A DNA stretch of 64,000 bases, taken from the NCBI GenBank assembly GCA_964463485.1, contig CAYXDO010000012.1:47189-111188 (forward strand), given 5' to 3'. Each line of letters starts with the position of its first letter. Positions within the stretch are counted from its first letter, which is position 1. The notes under the pieces were generated by a model. That model saw only the letters and a list, made by a program, of their open reading frames with translations, had not been told where the DNA came from and did no database searches. Below, piece after piece: positions 1-7,294 of this stretch. The position numbers were made by a program, and so were the translations under genes. The stretch comes from CAYXDO01 sp964463485. GTDB taxonomy: Bacteria > Myxococcota > Kuafuiibacteriia > Kuafuiibacteriales > Kuafuiibacteriaceae.

Positions 1-1632
1 GGCCAGGCCGAGGCCGGTACCCTCCGGCTTGGTCGTGTAGAACGCCGCGAAGATCTTCTCCTGAGTTTCCTTCGAGATCCCCGGCCCCGTGTCCGCGACC
101 GAGAAGCGAACCCACCCCTCTCGGGCAGCGACGCTCAAGAACAGCTCGCCGGACTTGGCCATCGCCTCGATCGCATTCAGCCCCAGGTTGACGAGGATTT
201 GCCGGATCTGATCGGGGTCCCCGAAAACCTCGACCGGCAACGCGCCGTCGATCTCCGACCTCAGAGAAATCTCCGATCGCTCCGCATACGGGGCCAGGGT
301 GCGCGAGAGCTCGTCCACGAACGGACCGAGCTCGAACGCCCGCCGCTCGGGCGGCCGCGGCCGCGCATACTCGAGCAGGTCGCGAACGATCTTCTTACAC
401 TGATTCGCGTTCGCGAGCACCGTGCCGAGGTGCTCCGACAGCGGGCTCCCCGGATCCAGCTTCTTCATCGCGTGCTGTGCGAAGAGCGCGATGGCCCCGA
501 GCGGGTTGTTGATCTCGTGGGCCAAAGACGCCGCGAGCTTCCCCACCACGGCCATACGCTCGTTGTGCGAGCGCGCTGCCTGCTCCTCGACGCGATCGGT
601 GACGTCACGGGCAATCATCACCGCGCCGAGCACCGGTTCGTGCTCGCCCACCACGCGCGCGTAAGTCGCCTCGAACGAGCGCTCTCCGATCTTGATGACG
701 GGGTGGGCTTCGGAGGGCCCGGGATTGATGAGCTTGGCGAGCATTCGATCCCAAATCGTCGGGTCGTGGCAGACACGCAGGTCGAGCGCTGTCATCGCCG
801 TGAACAGACTCTCCGCCGCCCGATTGTGCAGCAGGACTCGGCCGTCGGGGGCGGCGAAGATCACGGCGTCGGCCATACAGTCCACGATCGCGCGCAGCTT
901 GATCTGCTCGGTGGCCAACGCGTCCTTCGCCTTCGCGACCGCCCGCGTCTCCGTTTCGCGTTGGCCGAGCGCCGTCTCGAGCTTGGTCTGGTCGTCGCGA
1001 ATTCGGTCGAGGAGCCGGCTCGTGACCAGGCTACACGCCGCGAGCACGATCACCAACGCGGCCCCTGTCGCGAACGAGTCGAGCGCACCCCTGCGAATAC
1101 ATCGGGCGGCGTCGTCGAGTAGACAGGCCGGCGGCATCAGCCCGGTCGCCTCGAGCACCGTGAGCCCGAAGACGACGAACGCCAGGGTCGCGACGACCCC
1201 CGTCGCCGCTCGCCCCTCGAGCACGACCGCGGCAATCACCGCGTGGACCACGAAGAGCGCCGCGAACGGGTTGGCGATCCCTCCCGCGAAGTGAAGGGCC
1301 ACCGCCAGCACGAGCGAGTCTCCAGAAATTTGGAGCAGCAAAGACCTGCGCGCCTCGAGCCGTCTGCCGACCGACCGGAACCCGAGGTTCATCATGGGGA
1401 CGAACGCGGCCGCGGCGAACAGCACTGGCCACGAAGACTCCGGAACTCGCCCCGTACCGACGGTCGCCAGCGCGACCACGCCCGCCAGCGCGCCCGCAGC
1501 CACCCATCGAAGGCGAATGAGCAACCGAACCAGGAGCTCCGGTGCGCGCGCGAGGTCCGTGCTCGCCGCGAGCCCCGCGGTCTCCCGCGATCCGCCTCGC
1601 GCCGAATCGAGACTCAGGTCCGGCGATCGCAT
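1..1632 (-). CDS. Membrane sensor histidine kinase with PAS-like domain (3' end beyond window)
   Basis: Found by translating the minus strand in the frame that stays open to base 1; the gene runs off the left edge. The ATG at 1632-1630 follows an AAGG and lies downstream of an in-frame stop at 1683-1681. Of 544 visible residues, the first half has a cluster of hydrophobic segments (about residues 30-240), then a coiled-coil linker, a PAS-like region and a HisKA H-box (SLAHEINNPLG, His near residue 372). Next come an N-box with DPDQIRQILVNLGLNAIEAM and the G1/G2 motifs (VADTGPGISKETQEKIF, TGLGLA) of an HATPase_c domain. It is therefore an autophosphorylating sensor kinase; the signal is unknown. 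It lies 61 bases beyond the stop of the cytochrome b fusion in the same direction, so it may sense redox state or regulate the respiratory operon (inference). No receiver is visible. Confidence 0.9.
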   Translation of the reverse strand, partial: MRSPDLSLDSARGGSRETAGLAASTDLARAPELLVRLLIRLRWVAAGALAGVVALATVGTGRVPESSWPVLFAAAAFVPMMNLGFRSVGRRLEARRSLLLQISGDSLVLAVALHFAGGIANPFAALFVVHAVIAAVVLEGRAATGVVATLAFVVFGLTVLEATGLMPPACLLDDAARCIRRGALDSFATGAALVIVLAACSLVTSRLLDRIRDDQTKLETALGQRETETRAVAKAKDALATEQIKLRAIVDCMADAVIFAAPDGRVLLHNRAAESLFTAMTALDLRVCHDPTIWDRMLAKLINPGPSEAHPVIKIGERSFEATYARVVGEHEPVLGAVMIARDVTDRVEEQAARSHNERMAVVGKLAASLAHEINNPLGAIALFAQHAMKKLDPGSPLSEHLGTVLANANQCKKIVRDLLEYARPRPPERRAFELGPFVDELSRTLAPYAERSEISLRSEIDGALPVEVFGDPDQIRQILVNLGLNAIEAMAKSGELFLSVAAREGWVRFSVADTGPGISKETQEKIFAAFYTTKPEGTGLGLA

Positions 1633-1693
1633 CCAAGCCTTGTACCGAGGTCCGGGCCCACGAGTCGACCACCGCCTTGATTAGGGCTCACGC

Positions 1694-3826
1694 TCATCTC
1701 CAGCTGAAGCCCGACGCCTTGTCGAAAAGAACCACTCGGGAGACTTCGGTCGAGAATTCCATCCTCCGCTCCTCCCTGTGCTCCCAGGCCGTCGCGTCGA
1801 CCGAGTCCGCGACCTCGATCCCGATGAGGTGCTCGCCGGGCGAGATCGAAATCCGCTCCAGCGCGACGCTCGCTCCATCTCCAAACAACCCATTCGGGGA
1901 GTATGACTCCTCGAGCGTCGCGACACCGTCGACGTGGACTCGGAGACGCACGGGCGCGCGCGACCGATCGCAGACCTCGGCCTTGCGCATGTGGATCGGG
2001 AGCTTCGCGAGCTCGTCCGCGGTGAGCTTCCGGCAGGACTCCTCCGCCCGACCCGCGTGCTTGAACGAGACGACCAGCAACCCATGCTCTCGCGCAAACG
2101 CCCGATGCCCCAACGTCGTCGGAACGAACACGACCAAGGACATGAGCGCCGCGACACCGGCCCCGAGCAGCACGCGGAGCCGCGCGGCAGGCGCCGCCGG
2201 TCGTGTGAGTCCCTGGCCGGCAACGCGAATCTGCTGCAACATCGCCGCGGCTTCACCGCGGTCGAGCTCCAGGCGCACGACGTCGCCTTGCCTTCCACGA
2301 AACGCCGGCTTTCTCTCGCCAGCAAGCCGCTGCGCCGCCAGACGCGCGCCGTCTCGCTGCGAGCAACTCTCCTGACGGCAACTCACCACCATGACTCCCG
2401 CCGCGCCCCGCCGAAGCGCACGGTCGACCGTGTGGGCCATGATCCATCCGGCGCAAGGCACGGCCATGACGCGCGCGAAATCAAGCTCCTTGCATTCCCC
2501 CGAGTCCGGATCGACTCGCAGAGAGCCTGCGGCCGATTCCGCGCACGCGAAAACGAGCCAGCGACGGCCGTCCTTGGCCGGGTGCGCGAACCACGCGTCG
2601 ATCTTGCGGCGCGCGGCGATCTCGGAGACCCAATCGAGCCCAACCCCGGCAGACTCACAGGAACCGTTGCAGATCCCGCAACTCACACACATCGATGGGT
2701 CCACCTCGGCGCGAGCCGGGCGACTCCTGTGACCATCCGTGCGAGGCACCATCCGGATCGCCGCAAACGGGCAGTCATTCACGCAGGTCTCGCATGCATT
2801 GCAGCGGGACTCATCGACCTTGGCGGGCACCGGCTGCCTGCGCCGCATCCACCTCGGGACGAGGAGCGAGATCGAGCCAAAACCCACGAGCAGCATCCAA
2901 AGCTGGGAGCCGGAGAGTCTCTCCGTCAACACGATCGGCCACAGGAACCAGTAGTCCATCGTGAAGCCCACCGGAGCCACTTGCATCCGCGCCGGCGCGG
3001 CGGCCGTGGCCGGAACCACGAGGGAGAGCAGGACCGTCGCCGCCGTGAGGCCCGCGAGGAGCTTCTTGTGGGCGAAGTAACGAGGCCGCGAGAGTCGGGT
3101 CACGTGCAGCCACAACCCGACACCCATCGCCAGCGGCAGCAACATGTGGAGGAAGAAGACCAAGAAGAAGAGCAAGGAGCTCACCGACTCATCGACCAAG
3201 AACGAGCGACCGAGCGGATCCGAGAAGATCGGCAGCGCGTCCAAGACGCTCGCGGTCCCAAGGGCGACTCCCCTCGCGCGCTCGTCCCAAACCAGCCAGT
3301 ACCCCGTCCACCCGAGGAACCAGATGAGCCCGAGCATGAGCAGGCCCGTCACCCAGGCCACCCATCGCGCGCCGAACGTCCGCTGCGCCGAGAACATCTG
3401 GAGCCCGTGCAAGGCCGCGAAGACCAACGCCGCATCGGAGCTGTATCGGTGAGCGGACCGTACCACCCCACCGAGACTTCGCCCGTCGAGGGCCGCGACC
3501 GAGGCGTGAGCCTGACCGAGGCTCGGTACGTACCAAATCAACAGCAACGCACCGGTCGCGACCGCGATGACGAAGAGCGAGCTGGCCACCGGACCACTGT
3601 GGGCGACCGGATTGACGTCCGAGTCGAAGGCCCGCCCAGCGATGCGGACCATGAATCGCAGCGCCGCATCGAGGCGATCGAGCAGAGGCTCCCCAAGGGC
3701 TCGCGATGAGTTGCCCAGGCTCCGGAGCTTCACGAACCGAGCCGGCTTCTCGTCTCCGAGCCGCGCGGGCGCCACGACGCTCGCCTCGAGCTCGGGCGGT
3801 GCGCACTCCTCGCGCGACATACTCAT
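1694..3826 (-). CDS. Cytochrome b / 2x[4Fe-4S] ferredoxin / MvhD-like fusion protein
   Basis: 710 residues. Residues about 60-330 are a cytochrome b N-terminal-type domain with several membrane helices and two spaced His pairs (RSAHRYSSDAALVFAALHG and FFLHMLLPLAMGVGLWLHV), suited to two b hemes. Two [4Fe-4S] motifs follow at about 340-400 (CNACETCVNDCP and CVSCGICNGSCE). A domain like MvhD/FlpD, the small iron-sulfur electron-transfer subunit of hydrogenase and heterodisulfide reductase complexes, comes next (WLVFACAES, VMAVPCAGWIM, GVMVVSCRQESC). After a further helix near 555-575 there is a C-terminal domain of unknown fold. Visible architecture implies electron transfer between a cytosolic FeS partner and membrane b hemes; donor and acceptor are inferred only. 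It ends the oxidase-like gene run, 10 bases after SCO. No hydrogenase is encoded nearby. Confidence 0.88.
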   Translation of the reverse strand: MSMSREECAPPELEASVVAPARLGDEKPARFVKLRSLGNSSRALGEPLLDRLDAALRFMVRIAGRAFDSDVNPVAHSGPVASSLFVIAVATGALLLIWYVPSLGQAHASVAALDGRSLGGVVRSAHRYSSDAALVFAALHGLQMFSAQRTFGARWVAWVTGLLMLGLIWFLGWTGYWLVWDERARGVALGTASVLDALPIFSDPLGRSFLVDESVSSLLFFLVFFLHMLLPLAMGVGLWLHVTRLSRPRYFAHKKLLAGLTAATVLLSLVVPATAAAPARMQVAPVGFTMDYWFLWPIVLTERLSGSQLWMLLVGFGSISLLVPRWMRRRQPVPAKVDESRCNACETCVNDCPFAAIRMVPRTDGHRSRPARAEVDPSMCVSCGICNGSCESAGVGLDWVSEIAARRKIDAWFAHPAKDGRRWLVFACAESAAGSLRVDPDSGECKELDFARVMAVPCAGWIMAHTVDRALRRGAAGVMVVSCRQESCSQRDGARLAAQRLAGERKPAFRGRQGDVVRLELDRGEAAAMLQQIRVAGQGLTRPAAPAARLRVLLGAGVAALMSLVVFVPTTLGHRAFAREHGLLVVSFKHAGRAEESCRKLTADELAKLPIHMRKAEVCDRSRAPVRLRVHVDGVATLEESYSPNGLFGDGASVALERISISPGEHLIGIEVADSVDATAWEHREERRMEFSTEVSRVVLFDKASGFSWR

Positions 3827-3836
3827 GACGCCGAGC

Positions 3837-4874
3837 TCAGCTCGCCGGTGCGCCCGCGGGCTCCTGGAGGAGCGCCCGGATCGCCGCGCCGAGCCAATGC
3901 TCCTGAGTGTCGCCGAGGGTCAGCCGATACGCGATCCGGCCTTGGCGATCGACGAGGATGAACGCGTTCGCGTGATCGATGACGCCCGTGCGCTCGTTCT
4001 TCGACCGCGCGATACTCATCGAGTCCAAGGTCGCGTTCACCACCGTCTCGTCGCCGATCAGGAGGTTGAACGTGGGAGCCGCCAGCCCCTGCGCGCGGGC
4101 CAGGTTCGCCACGACCTCCTGCGTGTCATGCACCGGATCCAAGGTGACGGACAGAACACGCACGTCTTCGAGCGCCGCGTTGGGCAGCCCGGCCAGCGCC
4201 TGCTTGAGCGCGGCGAGGATGCGAGGACACGTGTGTCCGCACGTCGAGTAGCTCGCCGTCAGGACCGCCACCTTACCCTTCAGGCTCGCGAGGCTGACAT
4301 GTCGACCCTCCTGATTCTCGAGCTCGATCGACGGAGCGCCGAGCGACGTTCGCAGCGCCGCCGCCGGAAACTCGGTGGAGCCTCCACCCTTCGGCATTCC
4401 AACCCAGACCATCCCGCCGCCCAAGAGCGCCACCACGACCAACGCCGCCGCCGCAACGGGCGCGAGCGCAGTCGGCCGCGTGCGGACCACGTCCGCCAGC
4501 GGCCTCCACCACACCAAGAGAATGACTCCGCCGAGCACGATCGGCTCGAGCAACATCGTCACCACGTAGGCCCACTCGACCCGCCCGGTGGCCGGGTCGT
4601 ACCCGAAACACCAGACTCGAAACTCCTCCGCGAACGCCCCGAGCACCGTGTCGGACCGCGGACTCACCAAGATCCCCAGCAAGAGGACTTTGAGGAGGAC
4701 GAGCACCGAGAGCATGAAGGCCGGGAACACCCAGCCGCGGATGCCGGACGCGACCCAAGGAAGAATCATCGCCGCCCGGCGCGCGCGAGCTCCGCCCACC
4801 GGCACTCCCGCTCCACCCGGAGCGATCCCTTGCCGCCTCCGGTCATCCGAGACCCGACCTTCGACCGCCGTCAT
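3837..4874 (-). CDS. SCO1/SenC-family copper chaperone with extra membrane helices
   Basis: 345 residues from the ATG at 4874-4872, next to a GGAG. The N-terminal part carries about three hydrophobic helices (near residues 45-65, 95-120 and 130-150). The C-terminal half is a thioredoxin-fold SCO domain with the copper-binding Cys pair STCGHTCP (CxxxC) and a distal His in IDHANAFILVDRQG. SCO proteins deliver copper to the CuA site of oxidase subunit II, and a CuA subunit is encoded two genes upstream. Ordinary SCO proteins have one anchor helix, so the N-terminal membrane part is an addition. The start region is a perfect 17-bp tandem duplication that repeats the ribosome site and ATG. A shorter start at the ATG at 4769-4767 is possible. 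Confidence 0.88.
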   Translation of the reverse strand: MTAVEGRVSDDRRRQGIAPGGAGVPVGGARARRAAMILPWVASGIRGWVFPAFMLSVLVLLKVLLLGILVSPRSDTVLGAFAEEFRVWCFGYDPATGRVEWAYVVTMLLEPIVLGGVILLVWWRPLADVVRTRPTALAPVAAAALVVVALLGGGMVWVGMPKGGGSTEFPAAALRTSLGAPSIELENQEGRHVSLASLKGKVAVLTASYSTCGHTCPRILAALKQALAGLPNAALEDVRVLSVTLDPVHDTQEVVANLARAQGLAAPTFNLLIGDETVVNATLDSMSIARSKNERTGVIDHANAFILVDRQGRIAYRLTLGDTQEHWLGAAIRALLQEPAGAPAS

Positions 4875-4901
4875 ACTCACTCCGCCGTCATACTCACTCC
4901 G
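4865..4901 (-). repeat. 17-bp tandem duplication of the SCO ribosome site and start codon
   Basis: Two perfect copies of a 17-bp unit (4865-4881 and 4882-4898) lie between the stop of the heme-copper subunit I gene and the SCO gene. Each copy, read on the minus strand, contains GGAG followed closely by ATG. The first ATG (4891-4889) opens a frame of only four codons that ends at a TGA inside the next copy. The second ATG (4874-4872) begins SCO. Confidence 0.9.
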
Positions 4902-4903
4902 GC

Positions 4904-6607
4904 TCAGCGCACGTGCCACACGTCGGCGAGCGCCTTCCAGTTCGCGAAGTAATAGACCGCGAACGAGACGAGCAGGACGGACACCAAGACCATCGTTCCA
5001 GGCGAGTGGTGGGCATCCTCGTGCTCCGTCGCCGGCGTCTCCGCCATTCGCGCCGGCGCGACCTCGCCCCAACTCTCCATCTTCTGCCCAGCGTTCGACC
5101 TGCCCAAGAACACCGCGTGCACCGTCGTAAGGATGAACAACAGCAACCCAGTGAACGCCAGGCAGCCGCCGATCCCCATCACGCCGAGCGCGATGTGCGC
5201 GCCCGACGGGAAGCCAGCCGCCACGGCGGCGCCCGTGAAGTCCACGTCCCAATGGCGGCGCGGAACACCGTACGAGCCGGCGAAGGTCATCCCGAACGAC
5301 AAGAAGAGAATTCCTCCGGCAAACAAGTATGGGATCCAACGAACGACGCCCTTGAACGAGTACTCACGCTGGAAGATGAGCGGCACCACATAGTACGCGA
5401 GCCCCATGAACGCCAAGGTCGTCCCTCCGACGACGGTCGAGTGGAAGTGACCCGGAATGCGCAGCGTGTTGTGCGCGATGATGTTGATCTGCTGGGTCCC
5501 CAGCGTCACGCCGGTGATGCCTCCGACGAACCCGAAAATCGCCAGCGACAGGAACATCGACGAGAACGCCGGATTCCTCCACGGAGCGTTCGTGAGCCAC
5601 GAAAATGTGCCGCGCACGTATCCCTTGGCCCGCATCGCGACCTCGATCGACGCCGGCACCGTGAAGCCATGGATCATCGAAGCCAGCACGGCGAGGTACA
5701 TCGCGTACGACGTATTCCAGATCTTCCATCCCGCCGAGACGCCCGGGTCCACCAGCAGATGGTGGGCCGACGCGAGGTTGATGAAGAGGATGTAGAGCAC
5801 GAACGCCGAGCGGCACACCGCCTCGCTCAGCGGCTTGGCCCCCGTGGTGAGTGTCCCGAGCAGGTACCAGACCGAGACCATCGCGCAGACGTTGATTTGC
5901 TGAGACGGGTGGCCGAGGCCCCACCACGTGATGCGGTACCACGCCGGATCGAGCGCCGGAATCACGCCGAGCGACCACAACAGCGTCGGCACGAGCACAA
6001 TGGCTCCGTGCAAAATCGTGGAGACCGCGATGATGGCGGCTGCGATCGCGCCGAACACGACCAGCGGAACCGAGCCCTCGTACGTCTTGTCCCGCTTCGC
6101 GATGTAGATCGTCGCGAAGAACACGATGCACGCCACGAGCGCCCCGACCGCGAACAGAATCAGGCCGAGGTAGAAGACCGGGTGGGCCTGGAGCGGATAA
6201 TACGAAGTCATCAACACGTCGGCCTTGCCCGCGTAGATGATGGCGTTGGTGAGAACCGCTCCGGCCACCATCAGCGCGAAGGAAACCCACGCCCAAGTCC
6301 CGGAGGCGAGCCTCGAGTTCAACAAGGTCGTCGACGCGAAGTAGAGAATCGCCATCTCCATGAAGATGATCCAGAAGATCAGCATGTTGATGCCGTGGAC
6401 GGTCAGGAAGCGATAGAAGAGGTCGGCCGGCAGAAGATGCACGGCGGGCCAACGGGTGAGGGCCAGCAAGATCGCGGCGATGCCGCCATTCAAGAGACAC
6501 ACGACCGCCGCCACGGCGTTGAGTCGGATGAATCGTTGGGCGTCGAGGCAGACAGGTAGGCCCGTCGTGTCGCACGTGCGGACTCGGTTCGGCTGATGAT
6601 TACCCAT
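4904..6607 (-). CDS. Heme-copper oxidoreductase subunit I, active-site Tyr replaced by Gln (oxidase or NO reductase)
   Basis: 567 residues from the ATG at 6607-6605, with 12 or more membrane helices. The low-spin heme ligand is His71 (TVHGINMLIFW). CuB ligands are His233 (WWGLGHPSQQINV) and His282/His283 (ASAHHLLVDPG). The helix-X pair His387/His389 (PGHFHST) binds the two hemes. In O2-reducing A- and B-type enzymes the residue four after the first CuB His is a Tyr cross-linked to it (HPxxY). Here it is Gln237. Absence of this Tyr is known from NO reductases and from proposed NO-reductase families of this superfamily (eNOR, bNOR, sNOR and others), so NO reduction is a live alternative to O2 reduction (inference). 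The CuA subunit ends 5 bases upstream. Calling it simply ctaD would overstate what is known. Confidence 0.85.
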   Translation of the reverse strand: MGNHQPNRVRTCDTTGLPVCLDAQRFIRLNAVAAVVCLLNGGIAAILLALTRWPAVHLLPADLFYRFLTVHGINMLIFWIIFMEMAILYFASTTLLNSRLASGTWAWVSFALMVAGAVLTNAIIYAGKADVLMTSYYPLQAHPVFYLGLILFAVGALVACIVFFATIYIAKRDKTYEGSVPLVVFGAIAAAIIAVSTILHGAIVLVPTLLWSLGVIPALDPAWYRITWWGLGHPSQQINVCAMVSVWYLLGTLTTGAKPLSEAVCRSAFVLYILFINLASAHHLLVDPGVSAGWKIWNTSYAMYLAVLASMIHGFTVPASIEVAMRAKGYVRGTFSWLTNAPWRNPAFSSMFLSLAIFGFVGGITGVTLGTQQINIIAHNTLRIPGHFHSTVVGGTTLAFMGLAYYVVPLIFQREYSFKGVVRWIPYLFAGGILFLSFGMTFAGSYGVPRRHWDVDFTGAAVAAGFPSGAHIALGVMGIGGCLAFTGLLLFILTTVHAVFLGRSNAGQKMESWGEVAPARMAETPATEHEDAHHSPGTMVLVSVLLVSFAVYYFANWKALADVWHVR

Positions 6608-6612
6608 GGCTG

Positions 6613-7140
6613 TCACTCCGTGACGATGATCTTGCCGGTCATCTGGTGGTGGCCGATGCCGCAGAACTCGTTGCAGATCACCGAGAACTCGCCGATCGAG
6701 GTCGGCGTGATGGTCAGAACATGATCGTAGCCCGGCAGAATCTGGAAATTCATGTTCATCGGCTGCAGCGAGAACCCATGCTGGAGGTCCATCGACGACA
6801 GGTGCAGCCGGTAGGTCTGGTTCTTCTTGAGCTTGAGGATGGGATGGAAGCGCCACATGTATGCGACCATGTAGACGTCGCCGCCCGGCGTGCCTTCGGC
6901 GATCGGGATGCCGGCGAGGTCGCCGACTTTGTTCGTTTCGGCGAATCGCTGAGTTCTCTTCATGAAGTCGGCGGGGGCGACCCGGTACGACTCGCCCGAG
7001 CTGTTCTGTTTCCCTCTCAGGTGCCAGTAGGGCATCATGGCGGAGAGTACGAGGCACCAGAGGATCGCCATTCCGATCCACAGCCGCTCGGCGCCCGTGG
7101 GGGCCTTGAACCATCCTGGTCCGGGGACTTGAATACTCAT
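6613..7140 (-). CDS. CuA-containing subunit II of the heme-copper oxidoreductase
   Basis: 175 residues. One N-terminal membrane anchor (about residues 18-40) precedes a periplasmic cupredoxin domain. The dinuclear CuA site is complete: a His in SSMDLQHGF, then the cluster CNEFCGIGHHQM, which gives the C-x3-C-x3-H-x2-M pattern. The protein should accept electrons from cytochrome c or another periplasmic carrier and pass them to subunit I. A single anchor rather than two resembles the short subunit II of B-family (ba3-like) enzymes. It starts 7 bases after the stop of the 48-residue peptide gene and ends 5 bases before subunit I, so the genes are almost certainly cotranscribed. Confidence 0.92.
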   Translation of the reverse strand: MSIQVPGPGWFKAPTGAERLWIGMAILWCLVLSAMMPYWHLRGKQNSSGESYRVAPADFMKRTQRFAETNKVGDLAGIPIAEGTPGGDVYMVAYMWRFHPILKLKKNQTYRLHLSSMDLQHGFSLQPMNMNFQILPGYDHVLTITPTSIGEFSVICNEFCGIGHHQMTGKIIVTE

Positions 7141-7147
7141 GGCGACC

Positions 7148-7294
7148 TCAGGGCAGCGTGCCCGCGCGCGTCCTGAAGACTTCGATCCATCCCCAGACGG
7201 TGTACGAGAGAAACGGAATCAACAGACCGAGCGCGAGCAAGACCCATGGATTGTCCATGAGCCGCTGGAGCGCCGGCTTCTTCTCATCGGCCAT
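7148..7294 (-). CDS. 48-residue single-helix membrane peptide of the oxidase operon
   Basis: Short gene read directly from the minus strand: the ATG at 7294-7292 lies inside the last codons of the upstream gene (11-base overlap) behind GGAGAG, and the stop is at 7150-7148. The product begins MADEKKPALQRLMDNPW, continues as one hydrophobic helix (VLLALGLLIPFLSYTVWGW), and ends with a short charged tail. Its strong ribosome site, tight packing and single helix fit a small accessory subunit of a heme-copper enzyme, comparable in kind to subunit IIa of ba3 oxidases. That role is inferred from size and position, not homology. Confidence 0.8.
   Translation of the reverse strand: MADEKKPALQRLMDNPWVLLALGLLIPFLSYTVWGWIEVFRTRAGTLP

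Noticed and set aside
1934..3709. Plus-strand open frame of about 590 codons opposite the cytochrome b fusion
   Set aside because: Composition is Arg/Glu/His-rich without any motif, while the minus strand encodes intact heme and FeS motifs. High GC content produces such antisense frames throughout the window.
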